Made by a program: the position numbers and the translations under genes
In this document: positions 12,301-23,678 of the stretch, one piece after another
Numbering within the stretch: position 1 is the stretch's first letter
How the letters are laid out: every line of letters starts with the position of its first letter
Source of the DNA: Streblospio benedicti
Lineage: Eukaryota > Annelida > Polychaeta > Spionida > Spionidae
DNA: 64,000 nt
Direction: 5' to 3'
Assembly: GCA_019095985.1 (NCBI GenBank)
Contig: CM032661.1
Span: 473,387 to 537,386, forward strand
Notes under the pieces: generated by a model
What the model saw: the letters and a program-made list of their open reading frames with translations, nothing else
What the model was told of the DNA's origin: nothing
Database searches by the model: none

Positions 12301-15300
12301 ACTTTGATTTTGGTTGGTTTTAATCCTGGCAAAATCGGGGGGATGCTAAAATATTAAGGGCCACCTATTATTAGAGGCTTTTGCATCAAAATATTGTGCG
12401 CATTTTTTTTTTACAAAATGTCAGGGTATTCTAAATGTTGGGAGCCCCAAGCTGCAGCCCCTCACCCCCACCCTCCACCTTAATCGGTCACTCGTAATGA
12501 GCATAGACCAGTTCGCATATCTATGAATTGTAGGTATTTTGCAAAGTAACAAACAAAAGCACGTGTCTTTACAATGCATTGTGGGTATTTTTAGAGAAAC
12601 ATTCCTCCAGATACCCCACCACAGGCTCTGATTGGTTGAGACTCATAGGTTTGTAGCCACCTAACGGAGAAAATTGTACTAAGATATCTATATATTTATT
12701 TAGTAAATGAAAAGTGTTCTATGCACACGTATGTATATGATTGTCGTTTGTAGCTATATTCACTTGTCTCTTTGATCATTCTACGTTGTTTGGAAATTCT
12801 AGATCATGCTGCAATTATCTCCTGTAGCTGTCCGGTTGATTTAGTCAGGAACTCAATCATAAGAGTCACACTTGACATTTTCTTCTGTATTTTTTCACTG
12901 ATGTAGTTTTTTTTTTATCTCGGCGGATTGAATAATCGTTCTGTTCTGTTCCCCTTGCCTTCTGGATATGACAAAGCACACCTTATCCGACACAACTATG
13001 CAGATCTATCATTTCTAGTGCAATGTCCATGAAAAAATCGGTATTCCATAGGTATAGCGTCAGATGAAAAGATCGACATTTTAACGCTATCTGTGAGCAT
13101 AATGGATCATTAGATAACACATACTATTCCATCGAGAGTCATGACAAACAAACAAACAAAAAATACATTGTGGTTGTAGGGATTGTTTTTACGCTGTTGA
13201 TAAAGTGTGACGGTATTTTGACAAAACCTTTGTGGTTTTGCCTGTGCAAATCTTGTGTTTGTGTAAAAAGTATGTTAGTGTTACATACAAATATCTGGAC
13301 ATATTATAATAAACTCAGAATGACAGACGGAACATAATGCTGGTGTGTAGACATAATACAGGATAGACATAAAGGAATCTGAAATCAAGCACACGATCAT
13401 AGCTGATCATAGCTATCTAGCATATTAATAATAAAAGGAAAAGAAAGACACACATGTCCCAATCCTCATCTATTTCGAGCTAATAATTTAAATCACGTTG
13501 ATGTAGTTATTGAACATTAAATGGTAATTGATTTTACTTGCGACGTCAGTCTGTTCATCAAAGTTTTTCCCGCTGAAAGAGACACTTTGACCCACTGGGG
13601 GATATTGTAACACGGGCAAAATTTAGGTTGTTAAAGAGATTCCCGTAGACCAACGACAAAGCCTCCGCCACTTTTTATATGTGGAAATCGTGATTGTATC
13701 AAAATTGAGTTAGGGGGCCATTCAGTATTTATGACATGAACTTTTGTCACAATGTTTGAGGGGGGGTGCTATCAATTTTTTCACACACTTTTTGAGGGGG
13801 GCTATCAATTTTTCACAGCAACGTACTTCAATTTTTTTAGAGGTTTTGGACTAAACTTTCCTTTGATCAAACAGAATTTGATTTAACGGACAATGATTGT
13901 GTTAACTGTTGAGGGGGGAGGGGGGGGGGGTCATCAATTTTTATCACATGAAATTGAGGGGGGTCACCAATTTTTTCACACAGATTCGAGGGGAGGCTAT
14001 TTATTTTTTCACATCATTTTGGAAAATCCTCCTACCCCACACTGTCATACATACTGAATGGTCCATTAGTGTTACAAAGTGGGTGATGCACTTCGAAAGG
14101 ACCCAGACATTATAACAAACTCAGAATGACAGAGAGAAAGAAACAGAATGTCGATTGGTACCAATCATACAAGAAAAACTCGAAGAAATCCGAAATCAAG
14201 CACACAAAGACAGTTTTAAACACCACGGATACTAGTATGTTGATAATGAACCCGTACATTTTCAACCATCACCGATTTTCTCAATACAAATCTCACTCTT
14301 TGATCATGGAATAAAGACTTTACAGTACGTGAGTGTAATATGAAGTGAATTGTGTAAGTAATGCAAAGTTGCTGCTTCTAGATAATCTATCGTTACATCT
14401 TTTACACACAGAGCCAACGATGGAGCAAGGAGGCACAATATTACTTTTAAAAAATCACACTCCCCTCTCTTCTACTTCCTAGAGAAATAAGCAGAAAGAG
14501 AAAATGAAAGAAAAAGAAAAAGAAAAAAGACAGTTGACCACGAAATGCTGTAATGATCACTCTTATCTATTGGTCACTGCATGCCACAAAGTCAGACGCC
14601 CTATATAACTATGTGGACAACTAATAAATGACCACTCAAATGCAGAAGCACAGCCGATATATTCTCTCTAATGTGTTTACAAACATTCCCGAGTGGTCAT
14701 CAGTTATTGGAGCAAACAAGAACTCACCGAAAATTGGATACAGCTCGGGTTGCTTGGGTGTTTGTGTGGCGAAACTGTGATCGTTTGATAAATAATCATC
14801 GATGATGTTGCACTTCAACCATCTTCCCCTGAGAAGATACTCATAGACCATCAAGAAACAATTGATATGTGATATTTTGTTGTGGCAAGATGCACTTCAA
14901 CTTAACTGCAGTGATATGATTTATGCTTCTATTCACAAATAAACCAAACATCCAGACACTTGATAGTGGAACGGCCAGATTTAAACGAATCAACGACGTG
15001 TTGATGGCAGGGGCCGGGGGGGTCGATGATATTTTCTGTACTTTCTTCTGATTTGGTTAAACATGAGATTTTCACGAGATGGTCACGAGCAGAATAAAAA
15101 CTGAACCGCCCTTTACAAAAAGCTGGGCACATGCCTGGTTTCCATCCTCGGTTTACGAGAATCTCATTCACGCTGCACTCATATACAGCTTATATTCTCT
15201 GGCAGATCCAGGTTTTTGTAAAAAGAGGACAAGGGGCGCAATTTAGGTATCTCATGGGTTTCATACTAGCGGTCAATAGCGGACATGCAAAACAACACAC

Positions 15301-18300
15301 TCACACACGTGAAAATGATGAATTTTGCCCCCCCCCCCTCCAGCCCGCACCGCCTTGCATCTGCTGATTACCGTGTATAATTCAATATCTTGCGAATAGA
15401 ATAATAGAGATAAGGATGAAGACTGTTGCGAGGACGTGCAGTCATACAAAGGAGTGGTTGAACAAGCCCGGACCAACCAACTGCGTTCATAGGCTGGGCA
15501 GCTGTTAATTATGACTGAATGATATCTCATATATGAGGGGAACCGATTACTTTGTTATAACGTTTAAAGTTGACCAGTGTTATCATGATTACACACGGAA
15601 TGACCACCGATTTTAGACTGTTTTCACGGTCTTAAACCCCTGTAACTAACCTCCTTACAGAGACTTCCTCTTTCTTGACACCACCTGAGTCTAGTCCTCA
15701 TATATGAATATAGAGGCTATACTGACTACATCATAAAACTGGTGTTTCTTCGCTGCTAAATGGAGTAGAAACACTCAAGTAGATATAAGGAGAAAACGCC
15801 GACAGAATATAAAATTTGTTTTTGAGCAAACGACAAAAAGCAAAAGACGTCATATTTACGTCAATGTGACACCAAACGAATTGTAACGGTGACGAAACGT
15901 GCACGTACTCACCTGCAGTGGCCATGAAGTACAGTACTGTGCTGTCGTGCTGACTCTCTGGCACATTTTCTGCTGTCGCCTTAATCAAAGACTCCACGTA
16001 CGTTTCTAAGCCAGCCAGGTTGTTTGCAAATGCCGATATACCGGGCTTTAATTTATAGCTATAGGTCTGGAACAGAAATTAACAGCATTTGTATTAATAA
16101 TATATACTGCAACCGCGCGTTTTAAATCACCAAAAGGGGAAAACCAGTGGCTTGGTGATGAGTGAGTGAAGCTCAAACTATCCTCTAGCTCGAAGTTGGC
16201 CTATACTGACTGACTGTAGGCCCATGTCGTACGGGTGACGGGTCTAAAAGAGAAGCGTTGTGTGGGTGGATGGCAATCTCTGATGCAATTTTATAATTGA
16301 TTTTGAGGTTTTTTTTTTCTATTACAATATTAATGACCGTGCACTTCACTCATTCATATGTCATCTTATCTACACACCTGGAAAAAGATTTTAAGGTAGA
16401 GACTTCATGACTTGTGATAGTATGAGACAATGCTGTTTGTGCAACGAATACGGGTATAACTACCTCCTTGATATGTTAGTCCATACTACATGCGACCGTT
16501 GCTATGAGCACATAAATATCGCTGTGTATGGGTAGTGATAACATGGAGATGGTACCTCTTTAGTCCTAGGACCTTTGGGGAAGTACAATTACTAGTTACA
16601 TAACAGAAGAACGTTAATCACGCACACGTGCACTGTTTGCAAGGCACTGATGCACACACGCAGTGCTCAAGAAGCATTTATAATTGCACTCTGTTTGAAG
16701 TGTAATGCTCGGATACACTGGCAAAAACAATGCACAGAATATACGGTATACGATCTCTGGAAACCTCACTCTCTTTTCACAGATATACTGATACACTGAC
16801 ACGCACAAACACAATCTCACTCACACACACACGCGCACGCGCAGACGCACGCACGCTCAGGACTATACAGTCAGACTGCTCTTGATGCAATCAACATCAT
16901 CCCCTATTAAACGCGACCAAGTACATTTGTATATAGCGGACGTGCAAATATCATCTCGGGACCTTTCCACACACTGCCAATGCCATTAGGATTACTGTGC
17001 AAATAATGTGATTTGTGAGTCCGCCCAGTGCAAAAAGTGTTCGCTTGTGTGACAATGGTGACTATTTGTACACGTATAGTATTATGTGGTGCATTGTAGT
17101 TTATTTATACGGAAAGTCTATTTATAAATGACACAGGTATTTGAGATGATGTGATTGGTATTTTGGTATTTTTTATTTTCAGAATACTTACTTTTATAAC
17201 ATTAACTTTAAAATACAGAGTTACATAAATACCGACTACTTTCAAATAAACCCGTTGAGCCAATTTGAATTCTCTACCATCTGTTGGTGCATATTATGTG
17301 GAGGAATTACTGCTCTGCTGCTGTAACTAGAAAACGTGCACGGACTTTGAATTGAACTTCATAAGCATTTACATATACGGTACCCTGTAAACTTCTATTA
17401 AGTCCAGCTCTTTAAAGAGACCACCTGAATAAGACCATTGCTTGCAGTCCAAAACGTCTGAAAATGACCATCCTAAACCTTTACAACTAGAGCACTTCTT
17501 TGCAGAATCTCTTAGTACCATTGATGGTGATGGTAGAGAGGTTTTACTGTATTACCAACAACTCACTGATGGCTAATATTAAATGTAAACATTGCAGTGG
17601 AAACTAATAATCTTGTAGTGCATGTAGATATGGCGCATGGCAATCACTTGTAAAAAAGCATCCTCAATTATATATATGGAAAAGTGCACCGTGATAACTG
17701 GACCCATGGATGTTTGTATATACGTGGCAATACCCCTGGAAAGTACGTGCTTGAAGCTGGTACATTCTATGCCAATGTCTGACAGTGGCAAATGTTGAAG
17801 CCCGAATCTGTAGTGGTTTTGAAGCCATTATTAATCGCCTCATCATGTTATCATAGATCTGTATAAAAGGGGTACGATCATTCCCCATCCATTTCACAGA
17901 CAGGAAAAAAGAGCTGGTGTTAATATTCGCAATTGTAAGACGGGGGCCTAGCACATATAGCATGTTACAAAATGCGTTAACTTTCTATACACAGTCGAAA
18001 TCTGCACATGGGGAGGATTTTCGCTACAGGCTATCACAGCCTCTGCAAGCTTCTGCAGGAATTCGAACCCACGACCAATGCCGTACCTAATCAACATGCT
18101 CTCAAATAAATATCACTTAGAGCGAAACGTAACCCGAATACATGTATATTCACCAGAGATTTTAATTGGATCTGAACTTAAACGTTTCTTGCTAATAGTA
18201 CACACCACCTTATCTGATAAAATGCGTATCTGATAAAGATAGTGTCAGAAACAATACCAATTAGGCCGTGCAAAGTGACAAACATAAACACTGCAAGGCA

Positions 18301-19418
18301 CTTTAACAATCCAAAATGAATAGCTCATGGGTCTAGCAGCTGGGGTCTAGTTTGATTCTCTCCTGGAATTGGTCGGGTGATAGTCTCACCAATATCAGTG
18401 GTAATTGCCGGGTGAGTAGGTTTGTGTTCCGAAAGAAGTCAGACCCAACTACTTAACTAGGCCTAAAATTAGTCTTGATGGTACAAAATTACTGCCGAAA
18501 TGAGGGTCAGAATCCTAGGATCAGAATGGATGAATGGACCTATATTTCATAATTTTCAGAATGCTTATGACTGTGAATCTTACCCTATTCTGAGAGGCAT
18601 CATGATATTCCCCTATCTGAATATATTCCAGGGGGCCCGGGGGTGTACACTTCATAAATCTCCACCAATACAACCCTGGTTTGTTTTCTGAGAAAAGGTT
18701 TGTGACGCAACCACTTGATGATATTGTGACGATATGGGTTTCGTGCGTGAGAAATCTGTTGGGTGAAATGTGTGTATGTGTGGTGGGAGGAGCGAATCTG
18801 TTAGAGCTAGTAAAATATACATGAAACATAACGATGTGGAAATATTTACACTTGATGTACAAGTAGACTAAAGTAAGAGTGGCCCTAGCTTCTAATGTGA
18901 TTTCAGACCTGCGCTAATGGACAATCCTGGATCTGCCAATGGCGAGGTGCGTTTATCAAGCACTGTTCAAATATTATTGACGTCACACAAACAACTACTG
19001 GGGCAATATTAATATATAACTTAATGATTACACCCACGGATAAGCTAACACTCGTAAATGAAATGTTTACCTTTCTCACTTAAATCATCAGTTACAGTAT
19101 GACACACAACAAGATAACACTGTGTCACTTGCAAACATTTGACATACACACAGAGCCTTAATGATCGAAAACAAATACCTGCGATATATCCGGCACTGTA
19201 TAAGGATCTGCTGACTCTATCCACGAGTACACCCGTCCTCGGGATCCAGAACTGCCTGCGTCGATGACAACTCCATACTGCCGGCTCTTTTCGGCGCCCA
19301 GGGGCCAGGGGCCTCCATCCGGCAAAGCATGGCCCGACGCCGAAGACACCACGATCGCAAGAAGACCCAAACACACCTCTAGCGTTGTAATAACAGTAAC
19401 ACTCACGGTATACTCCAT
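6319..19418 (-). CDS. ENTPD: CD39-like ectonucleoside triphosphate diphosphohydrolase (NTPDase), 10 exons, 473 aa
   Basis: Coding exons (minus strand, in order): 19179-19418, 15913-16066, 9705-9893, 9306-9406, 8709-8847, 8515-8615, 8062-8184, 6948-7016, 6559-6721, 6319-6461. All junctions are GT/AG, phases agree, and the sum is 1422 bp. Family members hydrolyse extracellular or luminal nucleoside tri- and diphosphates. Apyrase conserved regions are visible: ACR1 DAGSSGSRG (53-61), ACR2 FMATAGMRLL (127-136), ACR3 ILSGEEEGAFAWI (169-181, with the presumed catalytic Glu175), ACR4 LEMGGASLQI (203-212), and later YVHSFLYYG and VYQPSI. A hydrophobic N-terminal segment (about 9-28) and a C-terminal one (about 444-464) give the two-anchor topology of cell-surface NTPDases 1/2/3/8. 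Cys pairs and the GGKNYPLYVHSFLYYG region resemble CD39 more than ENTPD4/7, although ACR1 looks ENTPD4-like. The start is the first ATG before the anchor. Introns 1 and 2 are 3.1 and 6.0 kb. Oddity: the late WTLG motif usual before the last anchor is not evident. Confidence 0.93.
7253..7440. mobile_element. Palindromic MITE of the CAGTAGAACCTC family, ENTPD intron 7
   Basis: Termini are ACAGTAGAGCCTC and GGTTCTACTGT (inverted). The body is built of GAGACCACCTCT-type units and AACCACTTTTCAC. At least nine relatives occur in the window. ORFs that read MKVWDxEKWSYYRGGL on the opposite strand are translations of this element and not genes. Confidence 0.85.
9902..10014. mobile_element. Partial CAGTAGAACCTC-family MITE abutting the ENTPD exon 3 acceptor
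   Basis: The left half of the element (GTGGAACATCCAATTAAGAC onward) starts 9 bp from the exon 3 boundary at 9893, so it overlaps the branch-point and polypyrimidine region of that intron. The right half is missing. Confidence 0.75.
10679..10850. repeat. Probable DNA-element fragment beginning CAGTGCCCGATTAAC
   Basis: CAGTGCCCGATTAACATGGA is followed by GTGGGCCCC, GTGGGGCCC and GGGGCCCC blocks, a style of terminal sequence seen in repeated DNA elements. No partner end is clear, and there is no second copy in the window. Confidence 0.3.
12185..12300 (+). other. Isolated GC-rich, coding-like island inside ENTPD intron 2
   Basis: A block of about 110 bp that is strongly GC-rich in otherwise AT-rich intron DNA. 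One plus-strand frame reads VASGAVLELFS, a stop, then FPPGVPSGHPDMARFYEVF; the block follows an AG-like acceptor (CTGCGGCAG). I do not recognise the protein. It could be a stray exon or processed-gene fragment, or chance. Confidence 0.3.
13713..14064. mobile_element. TIR element with an internal minisatellite
   Basis: Left end GGGGGCCATTCAGTATTTAT and right end ATACTGAATGGTCC form a roughly 22-bp inverted repeat (GACA on the inner side of both). Inside, units of about 30 bp of the type GAGGGGGG(T/C)NATCAATTTTTTCAC are repeated about five times with variation. TTA precedes the left end and ATTA follows the right end, a possible short target duplication. No ORF of transposase type. Confidence 0.75.
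15201..15366. mobile_element. GCAGATCC-family MITE in ENTPD intron 2
   Basis: Starts GGCAGATCCAGG and ends near GCATCTGC, with a C-run and GCGC-rich body like other copies. More diverged than those at 529 and 59294. Confidence 0.5.
16795..16858. repeat. CA/CG-rich simple repeat
   Basis: ACTCACACACACACGCGCAC followed by GCAGACGCACGCACGC: a CA dinucleotide tract grading into GC-containing units. Confidence 0.75.
17385..17551. mobile_element. Old CAGTAGAACCTC-family MITE, ENTPD intron 1
   Basis: Diverged copy with AGAGACCACCTGAATAAGACC and a GAGAGGTTTTACTGT terminus. Confidence 0.65.
17995..18125 (-). repeat. Possible tRNA-derived SINE head, ENTPD intron 1
   Basis: On the minus strand GTGGGTTCGAATTCC matches a Pol III B box, preceded about 40 bp upstream by a GAGAGCATGTTGATTAGG stretch that could be a weak A box. 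No tail is recognised. Confidence 0.3.
18319..18440 (+). repeat. Possible SINE-like repeat, ENTPD intron 1
   Basis: ATAGCTCATGGGTCTAGCAG followed by GTCTAGTTTGATTCTCTC resembles degenerate A and B boxes. It is single-copy in this window. Confidence 0.25.
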
Positions 19419-20110
19419 CTTTCAACTCCTGTTTATGTGTATATATAACCTGCAGACAGTTTTCGTCCACTTAACGAGCTGTGTCGGTTGCTTGTTTCAG
19501 CAAAACTCGATAATGCGTAAACAATTTCGGCTGCGCGTGTTGACACCAGCTTTGCAGACGATTACCACGAGATGGCTGTAGCAGTGGATTTGCACAGTAG
19601 CAACATGCCCGCTGACTATTTGACGCGGGTCAATAATCTATATACACAATGGCATATCCAACAACCCTGCTACTACTACTATATACACGAGCAACACTCC
19701 GCACGGGATCCGGCGTATGTGTGCCACAGTGTTCGGCCCCGTTATCACACAAGATCACTTAGCTTGTAGTAGCCGCCGCTACACAGAAGAGTCTAGCGCA
19801 ATCAGAGTCAAGCAGCGGCTGAGGATTAGTTAGACAACCTCCGTGTTCAAAGAGAGCTCTCTCACTTGAAGCATTTAATGCTGCAATGATATAAAGTATG
19901 TTCATACTTGCTTTTATTTTCTGTCCATCTCCAGTTCTGAGCATAATGTTGTATATATACGTGTGGTATCATGCACAGGTATAGTTCCGGGGGAGGAGGG
20001 TCTTAGTTGTTGTTTTTTTTGTTTTTTTTTTTTTTTTTTGGGGGGGTGTGTTTTTTCCATATGTTTAAACAAACAAAAACATTGTTTTTAGTTTTTTTTT
20101 CTTTAAATAT
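19419..20110. other. Upstream flank of ENTPD, presumed promoter and 5' UTR region
   Basis: The ENTPD start codon is at 19418. The 300 bp beyond it is CpG-containing and less AT-rich than its surroundings, which fits a promoter, but no TATA box or other motif decides the start site. A T-rich tract with G runs follows at 20005-20100. No gene is seen. Confidence 0.4.
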
Positions 20111-20291
20111 ACAGTTGAACCTCCAATTAAGACCACCTCTCTATTGAGACCGTCTCTATAATAAGACCACTTTTCACCATCCCAAACCTTCATACAGCTA
20201 CCAGAATGAACCTCTGTATAGAGACCACCTCTGTATTGAGACCGCATAGCTCTGGTCCCAAAGGTGGCTCTGATAGAGAGGTTCTACTGTA
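20111..20291. mobile_element. CAGTAGAACCTC-family MITE, full length
   Basis: Starts ACAGTTGAACCTCC and ends GAGGTTCTACTGTAT, about 181 bp, with the complete GACCACCTCT body. It is preceded by a T-rich, G-run low-complexity tract (20005-20100). Confidence 0.85.
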
Positions 20292-20756
20292 TCTAACTCT
20301 GTACAAATCCCAAGATCCTTAAGTATGCGAAATCCGCCTTTCCAAAACCAGGACCTGCTGTCGCCGTGATTATGAATTAAAATGACATCACTCGTTGCAC
20401 AATGTCAGGAATTAATAAGGGCGTTTCTTAAAGAAAAGATTGTTTAAATCCGTATTGCAATTCTTTTGAACTTCTGTGAAAGAGCTGAAGAACATGATTC
20501 AATGTAGGCCTACGTTGCCATCTATTTAAGAGAAATATAAATGGTCATATGCATCCTAACCTTAAAAATGGGTCTAAATTGATACCAGCAAATATGCATA
20601 TTATAGATTACTGTTCTAGACATATCGTACGTGCTGCGACATTTTCCATACTTCTCTACCAAGAACATGTAGAGCAATCAAAATAAGGATGAAAAAAAAA
20701 ACGATTATGTATAATTTTTAATAGGTCGTCCAGTTGACTAATTTGTTTTTAGAATA

Positions 20757-20892
20757 CTGCAGTGGAACCTCTCTTATCAAGACCACCACAGGGACAAGTG
20801 TTATCAATGGGGAGGTGGTCTCTATATGAAGGCTCGGTATCGCACATAATGATCCTATTGTAGAGGTGGTCTTGATGAGAGGTTCTGCTGTG
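20757..20892. mobile_element. Short CAGTGGAACCTC-type palindromic MITE
   Basis: Inverted ends GCAGTGGAACCTCT and AGAGGTTCTGCTG, 136 bp, with a GGTGGTCTCTAT core. Either a sub-family or an internally deleted copy of the CAGTAGAACCTC family. Confidence 0.7.
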
Positions 20893-22824
20893 GTTTATAT
20901 TTTATTTTTGAATAATTTATATATTTTTCATAAGTTAATGTATGAAAATTTTCTAAGTGTACATTACACATCAACACTGTCAGTGAATATCACTGATGGT
21001 CGTGTAGCACATAAAAGATTGTTTTTTCGTAGGCCATCGTTAGTTTAGACATAATGCAAACTTGTATGTTCGGTATGCTCGTCCAAATGAAATTTCTTCA
21101 AACTTTTTTACGTATATCTGTTTCTGTTTTGGTAAATTCCTCCTCTTTATCAGGAGAACCCTGGACGCAGGGGGTAGCAATCCGACCTCTATTTCGTCCC
21201 CGAACCCTTCTTTTGGAAGGGCCTCCTTTCGAAGGTTCATTCGGAAAGCCCTGTACGCCCAGGTAGCAATCCGAACATTATTTCGTCCCCGAACCCTTCT
21301 TTTGGAAGAAGATCTCTAAAGATCTATAAATAAAATATCGATATTTGGGGGAAAAGGATGATCTGAATAATAATTATCTTACTAATATATGTGGTTGACG
21401 GACACGGAGTTTTCACATTTGGCATACTGTCATACCGGTAGATGAACTATTTTTTTTTTAATGTTTAAGAACCCCCCCCCCCCCCCCTAATATACATATT
21501 TTTACAAGTATAGTGCAACAAATGATGTATTTTTACATTTTCAGTGGCATAGGCAGGATTTTGCTGATGTGTATTGCACAACTACATTTTGAAGAACAGT
21601 GCCGAAGGCATTGCAGCGAGTGCCATAAGCACGAAGCCCATCGGGATTGTCGCCAGAAATTTTTTGAAACTTGGGAGTAAAAAAGGTTGCATTTTGGGCA
21701 ATCTGTTGACAAAAAGATCTATATGATTTGCAGTTATATTTTTGCGCCACCCTGTAATGTTGGCAACTTCAAACCTGTGATATTTTGAAAAATTGTGCTG
21801 TTCAATTTTTTTTTTGAGAAATATCATTTACACAGCTCTAATTATTTGTCTTTATTATTAATTATATGTATGGTTTATAGATAAATAAAGAACATATAAT
21901 CTTAAGATTGGGAATTCTTTATTATAGCTATAAAACCCAATATTGTCTATAAAATTAAAAACTGACAAAGCAGCCTAACATAAACAAATTAATTCAAATT
22001 TTATTTTTTCAATATTGCTATTTAACCAAGGTTATTTGAGTAAAATTAATGATGGATTATTGTTTTAAAAATTCTACTTTACATAATGGCATTTTCAAAC
22101 CAAATAATAATTCGACAACGCAAAAGTTGCATTGTTTGGTAAAATACATCATTTTAATAATAACCAACAAATAAACTGAATAAATCACAAAATTTATTCA
22201 TTTAAATAAAACTATATCTATAACATTACGTATCATCTTGTCATCAAGTATGTCTTACGTAAAAGCAATTAAATATAAGAAAATTCCTAACCATTTATAA
22301 ACCAGTGATATGAAATATGCTGTCATTAAAAATTAATCACAGATGGTACAAAAGCTTGCAAAAACTTCCATACAATAAGCAATTACACAAATATCCATTT
22401 AGATTTTTAACAGTTTACACACAGACATGAAGTTCATTTCATTAAGAAGCCACACAAATGATGTTCAGTCATAATCTGATTGGTTCTATTTCAGTTATAG
22501 AAAAACTCCAAACAAGTTTTACTATATATTCATAAAAAATAAAGGTTTGGCAAATACAGTAAGCAAATAAAAAAATATCAACTGTACATCATATATAAAA
22601 TGTGTTCATTTTATAGCAAATATAGACCAGCTATAGATTTTAATGAAGCTTTGTAAGGTTATCAAATTGGGACAGAAAAAGAAAACCTGCTTGCATCAAC
22701 AAAGATTATAATTTTTTTTGATCTCTTACAACATTAGTACAGTTAAAAATATGATTTTACAAGTACGCTAACATCAAATACCTGTGGTTAAGTATATCAT
22801 TGCGATAGTTGAAAACAAAAACTA
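20893..22824. other. Intergenic DNA downstream of the ZDHHC gene
   Basis: AT-rich, with no recognisable ORF. It holds a two-unit tandem repeat (21173-21308), a poly-C tract (21474-21488) and, on the minus strand, AATAAA at 21918-21923, which could be a distal polyadenylation signal for ZDHHC. Any such long 3' UTR is inference. Confidence 0.45.
21173..21308 (+). repeat. Two-unit direct repeat, about 47-bp unit
   Basis: Units at 21173-21219 and 21263-21308 both run GTAGCAATCCGA, then ATTTCGTCCCCGAACCCTTC and TTTTGGAAG. They are separated by about 43 bp that repeats parts of the same motif (GGAAAGCCCTG against GAGAACCCTGG). Confidence 0.8.
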
Positions 22825-23120
22825 ACAAGAGGACCATCATGGTCCTATATCGCTCACCTGTCCTATGCCATCTACCAGTATGCTACTATAATTAATTTGT
22901 CTTGTTTTAATTATTCATGATGATCATAAGTACAGCAAGTCAGTGCTAATGTTTAAAACAAATATGATGACTTTATAGGCATACAGCTTATGGGTATATT
23001 TGGTGAAAATCAAATTAAAAATGAAGCTGTTACTGCGGAAAGACCAATTGTGAACATACATGGACATATGGCGGATCAAAGGTGATCAAAATAGGTCACT
23101 ATGTCACATAGAGACAGGTG
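22825..23120 (-). repeat. Interspersed repeat of the CAAGAGGACCATGATGG type
   Basis: One end reads CAAGAGGACCATCATGGTCC, then ATCGCTCACCTG; the other end has the inverted partner CAGGTGAGCTATA. Elements with this CAAGAGG/GCTCACCTG signature are, from memory, abundant in bivalve and other molluscan genomes; this is one reason for favouring a lophotrochozoan source. Confidence 0.6.
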
Positions 23121-23490
23121 AGCTATAACAGAACTATACTATGAGCTGCACATTAATCATTTGAAACAGAGTTGTTTCATGTTCAGAACGTAAACATGAT
23201 TCAATCGGAAAACAAAAATGTAATAATGTGACTCTGTTCAACAAACAAGAGCATATTCACTGTTTTAAAGAACATCACAGAACTATAACAATAACAGTGC
23301 AACAATATAATTTCAATTGGCTACAATATATTTCCTATGAAAATAAAATTGCATGATATTCAAAGCCAGCTTAAACTTAGTCATTTCTCATTTCTTTGGC
23401 ATATTAGACACATACTTACCAAATATAAAAGATAACAAAGTATTTTATAATGTGATTTAACAAGACATTCACACATGAAGCCATCAGCAT

Positions 23491-23640
23491 AGGTAGATCC
23501 AGGGGAAGGGGCGCTTTTCCACCCTAAATATTTCATTTTTCATGGGGGTTTTGGCATCTCTGTGAGTCTTCGTACATGTACTTATAAAAAACCCGAAATG
23601 CTGTGGATGTGCGCCCCCTTTCAGAAAAGCTGGATCTGCC
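23491..23640. mobile_element. GCAGATCC-family MITE in the presumed 3' UTR of the ZDHHC gene
   Basis: Ends are AGGTAGATCCAGGGG and GCTGGATCTGCC, with the family's TATTTCATTTTTCATGGGGG core. It begins 39 bp beyond the ZDHHC stop codon on the minus strand, so ZDHHC transcripts probably carry it. Confidence 0.75.
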
Positions 23641-23678
23641 CATGATTAGCATGAATAAAATGAACATAAGCCAATCTA

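Noticed and set aside
14636-14854. 72-aa minus-strand ORF in ENTPD intron 2
   Set aside because: It shows no NTPDase motif, does not fit the phase between exons 2 and 3, and resembles no family I know; the complete ENTPD model does not need it.
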